DNA from: a bacterium
GTDB lineage: Bacteria > JAMCPX01
NCBI GenBank assembly: GCA_021789095.1
Contig: JAJYJX010000130.1
Span: forward strand, 1 to 6,504
Length of the DNA: 6,504 bases
Direction: 5' to 3'
Part shown: positions 1 through 6,239 of the stretch, in pieces
Layout of the letters: each line of letters starts with the position of its first letter
How positions within the stretch are numbered: position 1 is the stretch's first letter
Program-made: the position numbers and the translations under genes
The notes under the pieces: generated by a model
Told to the model about the DNA's origin: nothing
The model's input: the letters and a program-made list of their open reading frames with translations, nothing else
The model's database searches: none

Positions 1-257
1 TTGTCCACACCGATAACAAGTATGGGCTTATCAAGCATGTCCGATGTTACATGCGGCAGCGCTATGTTGCAGCCTATGGCCGTTGACATCACGTTCTCCC
101 TGTCTATGAACCTGGACAGCAATATTTCCCTTGTTTCGAACTGGTTTACAGACACAAGCATGTCTATAAGCGTTTTCAAAACCTCGTCTCTCTGCCTTAT
201 GTCAAAACCAATCCTTACGAGCCTTTCATCCGTGATATCAATAAGTCTTAGTGTCAT
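1..257 (-). CDS. ptsN: PTS EIIA type-2 / PtsN-like phosphocarrier protein, N-terminal part (runs off left edge)
   Basis: Reading the minus strand from the ATG at 257 gives 85 codons, with the 3' end outside the window. The protein begins MTLRLIDITDERLVRIGFDI and contains RDEVLKTLIDML and then the phospho-histidine site GCNIALPHV (residues 62-70, His69), preceded by the family's usual 'REN..S..IG' stretch. This is the pattern of the EIIA domain of the fructose/mannitol/nitrogen PTS family (PtsN, EIIA-Ntr), which accepts phosphate from NPr/HPr on that His and acts in the cytoplasm, usually as a regulator rather than in sugar uptake. A full domain is about 150 residues, so roughly half is present. 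The start is supported by AGGAA eight bases upstream. It lies 95 bp downstream of the protein kinase gene on the same strand, with no clear terminator between them, so cotranscription is plausible. A transport EIIA-fructose domain cannot be excluded because the C-terminus and further neighbours are missing. Confidence 0.85.
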   Translation of the reverse strand, partial: MTLRLIDITDERLVRIGFDIRQRDEVLKTLIDMLVSVNQFETREILLSRFIDRENVMSTAIGCNIALPHVTSDMLDKPILVIGVD

Positions 258-352
258 AAATACCGTTCCTAATATATGTCGGGGTTTGTTACAATAAAGA
301 ACTTAATAAATGCACACACCATACCGCCATTTTCGCAGTGCTGCACAGACTG

Positions 353-2716
353 CTATACTTTCAAGGAAACTATCATCGATAACAACTCGGATGTGCTTGT
401 AAAACGCCTTTCTGGTTCCTTCTGCAGGCATTTCATTACTATGTAGTTAAGCCTGTCGGGCATATCCGGTGCGACACTCTTTGCCTGGACAGGTGGTGTA
501 TGCACATGATGATAATATATGTCTCCCTTTGTGAACGGAGGTGAACCTGTAAGCATCTCGTAGAGAATTGCACCAAATGAGTATATGTCTGTCTCGAAGT
601 TTAATTTGTCGCCCTTGATCTGCTCGGGAGACATGTAGAACGGTGTTCCCATGATCTTTGTTGTGTGTTGCGTGGTGTCATGGATGATCTTGGCAAGTCC
701 GAAGTCCATAAGCTTGACAGATCCGTCAGCCGTTATCATGATGTTGCCCGGTTTGATGTCCCTGTGAATAATGTTATTGCCATGGGCGTATACGAGCGCC
801 CTTATGAGTTGTTCCGAGATCTTGAGTGACTCCTGGGGGGGCAGCTTGCCCTTTTCATGCAGTATGTCCTTCAGTGTTTTGCCGTGTATCAGCTCCATTG
901 CTATGTAATAATCAGAACCCTGTTTACCGGCATCATAAACGATTACTATATTGGGATGATTCAGTGCTGCTGCTGATTTTGCTTCCCGTAAGAAGTCATT
1001 TACAAGTTCAGGATGATGGGTAAGATCCAGACTTGGTACTTTATAAGCTACATTGCGCTCGAGAACATTATCATAGGCTTCATACACCTTACCCATGTTA
1101 CCCCTGCCGATTTCCTTTACAATACTGTACCGCGTACCCTCGTCCTTTTTTACCTGATCGGCTTTTTTAGGCTGTTTCTTGAGATTTTCTATCCTTGTAT
1201 GAGTGTCTTTGTAATTGTAATCCTCTGCGAGTATCTTCTCATATATTGTAAGTACTTTTGATGTCTCACCGGAGCCCTCCATCGCCGTTGCTATGCCGTA
1301 ATATGCGTCTATCGTTGCCCTGGTAAGAGGTTTACTTCCTATCGCCCTTCTGTATTTTTCTATGGCCTGGACAAGCATGTTTTTGCCGGCAAAAAGGTCA
1401 CCGAGCATAACACATGCGCGATAGTACTCATTCTCGTCTTCGGCGGTGACCATCTGCAGTGCCTGTATTGCATTGTCAAGATCACCAAACTTCAGGTACT
1501 GTTCTGCAGCTTCTATGAATTTTTTTTCTTTAAACAGTGTGCCTATAAGGTTCCTTTCATCCCCTATATACTTGTAGAAGTATTTTGCCCTCTCGAGGTT
1601 TCCTGCCTTTTCATAGAGTTCTGCTGCCTTTTGGGGCCTGTTTGCGGTTTCATACATCTGCGCCGAGAGATCATACTCCCTCGCCTTTTCAAACATCGCC
1701 CCTGCTTTGGCGTAGTTTGCCGCACTGCTGTACAGCTCCGCGGCATTCATGAATTCATCTATGGCTTCATAACTCTCAGCCGCTTTTTCCAGCTCGCCAA
1801 TTCCCCTGTAATATTCTGCCCTGACGGTATTTGCCCTGATAAGGTCGCCGGCCTGGTCGAAAAGATGTGCTGCTTCTATAGGCTTGTTTGCCTTTGTAAA
1901 GTACTCGCCTGCATCCAGAAGCTTGCCGGCTGCCTTAAAAGACTCCGCGGCCATTTCATCAAGCTTCATGGCTGCGTACACCTTTGCGGCCTTTTCGTGC
2001 ATTCCCACCTTTGTAAGCAATACCCCCGTCTTTTTTGCAAGGTCTGTCATCCTTGCTGTGTACTCGCTGTCGATCTCCATCTTCTCCCTTGAAAAATCAT
2101 TGTTGAACGCCTTTAAGTAGCATTGGGCCGCTCTGGTTGTATCATTCATCTTAACGTACAGTTCGGCAGCAGGCATGAACATCTCCGCATGTTCGTACAT
2201 CTGTGCGGCATTAAGGTATTCTTTTGCCTGTTCATAGGCAGATGCGGCCTCTGTATAGCTCTTTATGGAAGTATAGATGTCGCCGGCTTTTTTGAAGTTA
2301 TTGTTTGTTTTCGCAAGCCTTGCTGCTGACATTGCATCGCCGGCTTCAAGCAAAAGGCGGATAGCAGCATCAAGGTTGTTCATCCTCAGGGCAACTTCTG
2401 ACGCTTTTCTCTTCGCACCAGCCTTGATGTAAAGGTCATAGGCCTTTGACAGCTTGCCGTCGTATGCATAAAAATCAGCTGCCGCAACATAATCCCTGTG
2501 TTTCAATGCATCCCTTGCAGAATCTGAAAAGTTCGTCTTTTTTGCTTCCCCGATACCGAGAGACTTTTTGGCAATAACGATAACAATATAGAGCAATATA
2601 ATTGCACCAGCGATCTTGATAACAGTACTGTAGGGATCTGTATTGTAGAGATACACCAGGGTATTTAAAAGCCTGTCAAACCATGAAGATGCTATATCGG
2701 CAATATTGTCATTCAT
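353..2716 (-). CDS. Membrane-anchored Ser/Thr protein kinase with 13-residue helical repeats, TPRs and C-terminal kinase domain
   Basis: This is a 787-residue protein counted from the ATG at 2716. The order is: a short N-terminal segment; one hydrophobic helix (about 32-50, followed by KK..., so the bulk should be cytoplasmic); a long alanine-rich helical repeat region (about 66-428); two ordinary TPR-like repeats (about 434-507); a charged linker; and a Hanks-type kinase domain (about 528-787). The kinase motifs are complete: glycine loop GRGNMGKV, VAYK lysine (K559), FLREAK glutamate (E578), HRDIKPGN (D653, N658), DFGLA (D671), SPE, TDIYSFG and the late Arg in PERRF. It should therefore be an active kinase phosphorylating Ser/Thr, with the activation loop carrying several Thr. 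Typical PknB kinases have the kinase at the N-terminus and an extracellular sensor; here the order is reversed and sensing is probably intracellular, through the solenoid. The frame is open from a TTG at 2740 (795 aa), but that TTG lies against a putative -10 box and neither start has a good ribosome site, so the ATG is preferred. Substrates are unknown; the downstream PtsN-like gene is a possible partner by position only. Confidence 0.9.
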   Translation of the reverse strand: MNDNIADIASSWFDRLLNTLVYLYNTDPYSTVIKIAGAIILLYIVIVIAKKSLGIGEAKKTNFSDSARDALKHRDYVAAADFYAYDGKLSKAYDLYIKAGAKRKASEVALRMNNLDAAIRLLLEAGDAMSAARLAKTNNNFKKAGDIYTSIKSYTEAASAYEQAKEYLNAAQMYEHAEMFMPAAELYVKMNDTTRAAQCYLKAFNNDFSREKMEIDSEYTARMTDLAKKTGVLLTKVGMHEKAAKVYAAMKLDEMAAESFKAAGKLLDAGEYFTKANKPIEAAHLFDQAGDLIRANTVRAEYYRGIGELEKAAESYEAIDEFMNAAELYSSAANYAKAGAMFEKAREYDLSAQMYETANRPQKAAELYEKAGNLERAKYFYKYIGDERNLIGTLFKEKKFIEAAEQYLKFGDLDNAIQALQMVTAEDENEYYRACVMLGDLFAGKNMLVQAIEKYRRAIGSKPLTRATIDAYYGIATAMEGSGETSKVLTIYEKILAEDYNYKDTHTRIENLKKQPKKADQVKKDEGTRYSIVKEIGRGNMGKVYEAYDNVLERNVAYKVPSLDLTHHPELVNDFLREAKSAAALNHPNIVIVYDAGKQGSDYYIAMELIHGKTLKDILHEKGKLPPQESLKISEQLIRALVYAHGNNIIHRDIKPGNIMITADGSVKLMDFGLAKIIHDTTQHTTKIMGTPFYMSPEQIKGDKLNFETDIYSFGAILYEMLTGSPPFTKGDIYYHHVHTPPVQAKSVAPDMPDRLNYIVMKCLQKEPERRFTSTSELLSMIVSLKV

Positions 2717-2731
2717 ACTTTTATGTAAAAT

Positions 2732-2761
2732 TTTATACAATGCTGGCTATCAAAAAGTCAA
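2732..2761 (-). promoter_or_regulatory. Putative sigma70-type promoter of the kinase gene
   Basis: On the minus strand, TTGACT (2761-2756) and TATAAA (2737-2732) are separated by 18 bases, a good match to a housekeeping promoter. Transcription would start around 2725, only about 8 bases before the ATG at 2716. The message would then be nearly leaderless, which fits the absence of a Shine-Dalgarno sequence there. If correct, the upstream TTG at 2740 cannot be the start. Prediction from sequence only. Confidence 0.5.
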
Positions 2762-2803
2762 TCTATATAAAGCACGGATTATTGTTTTGTCCACTCAAAT
2801 GTA

Positions 2804-2819
2804 TTTTTTTTGGGGGGGG
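2804..2819. repeat. T8G8 double homopolymer tract in the divergent intergenic region
   Basis: Eight T followed directly by eight G lie between the kinase and purC genes. The tract is about 43 bp upstream of the predicted kinase -35 box and about 35 bp upstream of the predicted purC -35 box. Mononucleotide runs of this length are prone to slipped-strand changes and are also frequent sites of sequencing error. The rest of the 2741-2910 gap is AT-rich; besides the two predicted promoters it holds a weak inverted pair, TTGTCC (2787-2792) and GGACAA (2821-2826), that flanks the tract. I see no gene or structured RNA in it. Confidence 0.8.
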
Positions 2820-2853
2820 AGGACAAGTGTAAGCTCAAACATCTTTATTTCAT

Positions 2854-2880
2854 TTGACCTGCTGATTAAAAGTTTATAAC
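2854..2880 (+). promoter_or_regulatory. Possible promoter of the purC operon
   Basis: TTGACC (2854-2859) resembles a -35 box and TATAAC (2875-2880) a -10 box, but the spacer is only 15 bases, shorter than the usual 16-18. The AT-rich stretch TTTATATAAA at 2881-2890 offers alternative -10 boxes without a good partner. A promoter is expected somewhere here because the upstream gene is divergent. No purine riboswitch can be accommodated in the short leader that would result. Confidence 0.35.
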
Positions 2881-2900
2881 TTTATATAAAATCTTGTATA

Positions 2901-2906
2901 GAGGAG
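2901..2906 (+). promoter_or_regulatory. Ribosome binding site of purC
   Basis: GAGGAG precedes a tandem ATGATG. It is 4 bases from the first ATG (2911) and 7 from the second (2914). The second has the more usual spacing, so the true start may be 2914, a one-residue difference. Confidence 0.75.
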
Positions 2907-2910
2907 AAAC

Positions 2911-3810
2911 ATGATGACAGGAGAGGTTGTATTAAAAACAGACATAAAAAGTATAGCGTTAAAGGGCAGGGGCAAGGTAAGGGATATATATGATCTTGGA
3001 GACAAATTGCTTATCATAGCAACTGACAGGATTTCAGCTTTCGATTATATTATGCCCAACGGTATTCCTGATAAAGGCAGGATACTGAACGGACTTTCCC
3101 TGTTCTGGTTTAATTATACAAAAGATATTATAAAAAACCATGTGATAACTGCCGATGTAAAAGAGTATCCTTCCGAACTTAAAGCATACTTAAATATGCT
3201 GAAGGAAAGGTCCATGATTGTGAGGAAGGCAAAGCCCTTTGCAGCAGAATGTGTTGTCAGAGGGTATCTCTCAGGTTCCGGCTGGAAAGAATACAAAGAA
3301 ACAGGAAAGATATGCGGTATAAAAATCAAACCAGGCCTGGTGGAGTCAGATAAACTGCCGGAGCCGATCTTTACGCCCTCTACGAAAGCATCCGCGGGTC
3401 ATGACGAAAACATCGATTTGAAGAAATTCGAAGATATCGTCGGCAAAAAATATGCTTCAACTATAATTGATAAAACCATAGCCATCTATAAAAAGACTTA
3501 TGAATATGCATATACAAAGGGTATAATAATATCAGATACAAAATTTGAATTTGGATTAACGGTGCAGGATGAGCTTATCATTATAGATGAAATGCTTACC
3601 CCCGACTCTTCAAGGCTCTGGTCGATTGCGGATTATAAGCCCGGTGGACCACAGAAAAGCTTTGATAAGCAGTTTTTGAGGGACTGGCTCGAATCAATAC
3701 ACTGGAACAAAAAACCGCCAACGCCATTGTTGCCTGATGATATAGTGACTAAAACACGGGAGAAATACCTTGAGGCGTATACCCGCATAACAGGAAAGAA
3801 CCTGCAATGA
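2911..3810 (+). CDS. purC: Phosphoribosylaminoimidazole-succinocarboxamide synthase (SAICAR synthetase)
   Basis: This cytoplasmic enzyme of de novo purine synthesis joins CAIR and aspartate using ATP to give SAICAR. The 299-residue product has the family motifs in order: [10 protein letters not shown] (18-27, ATP-binding region), ATDRISAFD (37-45), [13 protein letters not shown] (113-125), the PurC signature [11 protein letters not shown] (150-160), SDTKFEFG (208-215), [10 protein letters not shown] (226-235) and KQFLRDWL (253-260). Its length matches the long form of PurC (about 290-305 residues, as in yeast Ade1) rather than the short form of about 240 residues in E. coli and Bacillus. All recognisable catalytic motifs are intact. 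It is the first gene of a compact plus-strand operon, and its stop is 4 bp before the DegT homologue. I see no other purine gene in the window. Confidence 0.97.
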   Translation: MMTGEVVLKTDIKSIALKGRGKVRDIYDLGDKLLIIATDRISAFDYIMPNGIPDKGRILNGLSLFWFNYTKDIIKNHVITADVKEYPSELKAYLNMLKERSMIVRKAKPFAAECVVRGYLSGSGWKEYKETGKICGIKIKPGLVESDKLPEPIFTPSTKASAGHDENIDLKKFEDIVGKKYASTIIDKTIAIYKKTYEYAYTKGIIISDTKFEFGLTVQDELIIIDEMLTPDSSRLWSIADYKPGGPQKSFDKQFLRDWLESIHWNKKPPTPLLPDDIVTKTREKYLEAYTRITGKNLQ

Positions 3811-3814
3811 TTGC

Positions 3815-4984
3815 ATGAGCAGCAAAACAATAAGAAATATTCCGTTTTTTAGGTCCGATGTCACAGACAATGACATAAACAGTGCAGCTGATAGAGTAAA
3901 AAGTGCATTAACAGATCCTTTTCAGCTGGTAAGTAAACATGAGCAAGAGTTTTCAAAGCTGGCAAAATTCTCTTATACAGTCTCAGTGGATACGCTCCTG
4001 TCGGCGATCGCCCTGTCTTTGAAAGCACTTGGGGTAAAGCAGGGGGACGAGGTTATAGCACCGGCTTATACCGTACCTGAAATAGGAGAAGCTGTTGAGC
4101 ATTCAGGCGCTTCAATGGTGTTTGCAGATATAGACCCTGTTACACTGAACCTGTCTGTTGCTTCGGCGGAGGCGAAGATCAGCCATAAAACAAAGGCTGT
4201 CATCCTATTTGATACTGCCGGTTTGTGTGCTGATGTTGATGCCGTGATGAAAATGGCATCCTCAAACGGTATTTATGTCATTCACTGCACATACTGCAGT
4301 ATTGCACAGCAGTACAACAGGGAACCCGCAGGTTCGAAGCCGCATATTGTTATATTCTTTAACAACGAACCGTTCATCGGTGGCGCCAATATATCAACGA
4401 ACATGGAAAATACCGTGTCTTTGATAAGGAGTTTAGGCGGGCACGGGATAAAACCGGCAAATAAAGGTCAACCGGGGGGTGCGGACGGCGATAACTGGTA
4501 TTATGAAATTGTAAGCCCCGGGTTTGACTGCATGATGACAGGTATTCAGGCGGCCCTTCATTCGGTTTACGCGAACAATGCGGGACGTTATTTAGAGGGA
4601 CGCAGGCGTATCGCAAAGCTGTATAACAGTTTGCTGCAGCCCATGAAGGACATGATATTACTCCCGTTTCCCGGCGCCTCCGACGTATCGCATGCATGGC
4701 AATTGTATATCGTAAGGCTTATCAAAGGTGCTCTGGGCACATCGCGGGATGAATTTATAAAGGAGCTGGGGTACAACGGCATTAAGGCATCCGTTCATTA
4801 TATACCGCTCAACATCCATCCATATTACTCAAAAAAATACAGGTACACCTATAACACGCTTCCCAATACATACGAGGCCTATACATCGGCTGTGAGCCTT
4901 CCTCTGTATGCCTCCTTGAGCGAGGATGATGCACGGTATGTTGCGCAAACCGTTGCGGATATAGTAAAAAGGTATTCACTATAG
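3815..4984 (+). CDS. DegT/DnrJ/EryC1/StrS aminotransferase homologue lacking the PLP-binding residues (probable pseudoenzyme)
   Basis: The 389-residue product has the length and fold markers of the sugar-aminotransferase family (ArnB, PseC and relatives): IPFFRSD at the start, GDEVIAPAYT (77-86), ADIDPVTLNL (104-113), KTKAVILFDTAG (125-136), TGIQAALH (242-249), HAWQLYIVRL (293-302), SVHYIPLNIHPYY (326-338) and SLPLYASLSEDD (361-372). Active members use a lysine-bound PLP to aminate nucleotide-linked ketosugars. Here the SGT phosphate loop is TLL (60-62), the EDAA ring-stacking motif is HCTYC (157-161), the SFxxxK region reads FFNNEPFIGG (181-190) with no Lys, and NYR is DCM (238-240). The frame is uninterrupted and the C-terminal third is well conserved, so this is not simple decay. 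It starts 4 bp after purC with no good ribosome site, suggesting translational coupling, and is followed after 3 bp by a ligase-like gene. A surface-polysaccharide or regulatory role is inferred from context only; ordinary transaminase activity is unlikely. Confidence 0.85.
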   Translation: MSSKTIRNIPFFRSDVTDNDINSAADRVKSALTDPFQLVSKHEQEFSKLAKFSYTVSVDTLLSAIALSLKALGVKQGDEVIAPAYTVPEIGEAVEHSGASMVFADIDPVTLNLSVASAEAKISHKTKAVILFDTAGLCADVDAVMKMASSNGIYVIHCTYCSIAQQYNREPAGSKPHIVIFFNNEPFIGGANISTNMENTVSLIRSLGGHGIKPANKGQPGGADGDNWYYEIVSPGFDCMMTGIQAALHSVYANNAGRYLEGRRRIAKLYNSLLQPMKDMILLPFPGASDVSHAWQLYIVRLIKGALGTSRDEFIKELGYNGIKASVHYIPLNIHPYYSKKYRYTYNTLPNTYEAYTSAVSLPLYASLSEDDARYVAQTVADIVKRYSL

Positions 4985-4987
4985 CCT

Positions 4988-6193
4988 ATGAATAGCCCTG
5001 ACAGGATCGCGAGTAGCATTGGCGTTACAGGCCTTTATATTTTTGTTGTATCCATGCCTTACTCCCCTGCGTTATCCGAAACAGGATTTGCCATAAGTCT
5101 ACTTGCAGCCTTGTTCCTGGCTGTTTCAAACAGACATATTTCCCTGCCTTCCCGTACTTACAACATTGCCCTGGCTGTATTTTTAATATTGGTCATTAGT
5201 ACAATCCCTTTTTCAATGGATCCGGAACTCAGCATACGAAAGTTCGGCATTGTAAGATGGCTGTTTTTCCCTTACATCATATTGAACCTCAATCCTGATA
5301 TTAAAACGTCCGGGAATTTGATAAAAACCCTTATGGTTGCCTCCGGTATATTCTCTGTTTATCTCTTAGTACAGCATTTTTCCGGTAAACCGGTCATCCC
5401 TTATAAATTTGATGTCTATCAGACAGTAAATCCCGGCAATACGGAAGAATCGGCAAGGATTGCACTGAGGTTTGGCCAGTACTATGCAATGCTGGCAGTG
5501 TTTGCTGTTGTGCTTATTATTTATGCAAACAGGCAGCTTAAGCTGATCATGGTGAGCGTTTTATCAGGTGTATTGTCTGCAGCTTCAACCTATTTTGCCT
5601 ATGCGCGCAGCGGCGCAGTAGGTATGTGGGTGTCGCTGACAACGTGGGGTCTGCTGCGGGCAAGAACGGTTTTTTATAGTATGCTTGCAGTTACACTCAT
5701 AAGCATATTTTTGGTTTTTCTGTTTCCAAAGACGGAGTTTTCAGAGCTGTTTTACAGCACGATCCATCCTACAGCAGCTTCCGGAGCAAGGTACGGCTCG
5801 AATATGGCAAGAATACACATGTTTGATAATACCTTGAAGATAGTAAGACAACACCCTTTTACAGGAGCCGGGTTCAATTGTTACGGGGAATGGACGCGTA
5901 TCTATGAACCCGCTGATGCAGGATGGGAAAGGACTTTCAGCGATCCTGCGGAATTTCTTGCTACGACAGGGGTAACAGGGTTTCTGGGATTCCTTATACT
6001 TTATGTAAGTATATTCTCTGTATTGTTCAAATGCAGCGGTGCTTTATCAGATGCAGTGCTTGCCGCGTTTTTGGTCTTTGCTGCAGGGGGTGTGTTTGAA
6101 CCGATGTTCTTTAATACGGTATTATTGCGGGGTATTATGTTCCTGATCGGGCTGTGCATGCTGTATAATAAAAATAAAGGGACGAGGGTATAG
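4988..6193 (+). CDS. O-antigen ligase/polymerase-like (WaaL/Wzy_C family) integral membrane protein
   Basis: This 401-residue, very hydrophobic protein has about 11-12 predicted membrane helices (around 11-29, 33-47, 58-75, 86-100, 110-129, 165-180, 185-206, 208-222, 229-246, 329-347, 352-370, 376-393). One large hydrophilic loop (about 247-328) comes before the last three helices, the usual layout of O-antigen ligases. Family marks include YARSGAVGMW (205-214, with the conserved Arg207), Arg275 in NMARIHMF, and HPFTGAGFN (289-297), matching the HxxxGxG segment. WaaL enzymes transfer undecaprenyl-linked polysaccharide to lipid A-core on the periplasmic side of the inner membrane. The family motif H[NSQ]x9GxxG aligns gap-free to residues 320-334, but His-Asn is Pro320-Ala321, so the residue thought essential in WaaL is missing. 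The gene starts 3 bp after the DegT homologue with no clear ribosome site (coupled). It could be a divergent polymerase or transferase rather than a true ligase. Confidence 0.8.
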   Translation: MNSPDRIASSIGVTGLYIFVVSMPYSPALSETGFAISLLAALFLAVSNRHISLPSRTYNIALAVFLILVISTIPFSMDPELSIRKFGIVRWLFFPYIILNLNPDIKTSGNLIKTLMVASGIFSVYLLVQHFSGKPVIPYKFDVYQTVNPGNTEESARIALRFGQYYAMLAVFAVVLIIYANRQLKLIMVSVLSGVLSAASTYFAYARSGAVGMWVSLTTWGLLRARTVFYSMLAVTLISIFLVFLFPKTEFSELFYSTIHPTAASGARYGSNMARIHMFDNTLKIVRQHPFTGAGFNCYGEWTRIYEPADAGWERTFSDPAEFLATTGVTGFLGFLILYVSIFSVLFKCSGALSDAVLAAFLVFAAGGVFEPMFFNTVLLRGIMFLIGLCMLYNKNKGTRV

Positions 6194-6239
6194 GCCAGGA
6201 ACTGATGAAATGAGGGGAGAGATACATAACAGCCGGAGG

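Noticed and set aside
1-297. Plus-strand open frame of 98 codons at the left edge
   Set aside because: It is the antisense shadow of the PtsN-like gene, whose minus-strand translation has the LPH phosphorylation motif. The plus-strand product is Ser/Met-rich with no recognisable domain.
258-352. Terminator or strong promoter between the kinase and the ptsN-like gene
   Set aside because: Short palindromes such as GTGCAGCAC occur but have no following T-run, and possible -35/-10 pairs match poorly.
1631-2092. Plus-strand open frame of 153 codons inside the kinase gene
   Set aside because: Antisense to the Ala-rich repeat region; the long open frame results from the repetitive codon composition. 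The Cys/His-rich product resembles no family I know.
2787-2826. Hairpin or operator formed by TTGTCC and GGACAA
   Set aside because: Only six perfect pairs with a long loop containing the homopolymers; too weak to call as a terminator or operator on its own.
2881-2910. Purine riboswitch upstream of purC
   Set aside because: The leader between the predicted promoter and the start codon is too short, and none of the conserved junction sequence is visible.
3992-4534. Frameshift or sequencing error explaining the lost PLP motifs
   Set aside because: The flanking family motifs on both sides are in the same frame at normal spacing, and the substitutions fall at four separate places, so a single frameshift cannot explain them.
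4374-4697. Minus-strand open frame of 107 codons inside the DegT homologue
   Set aside because: Shadow frame of a well supported family member, with an Arg/Pro/Cys-rich low-plausibility product.
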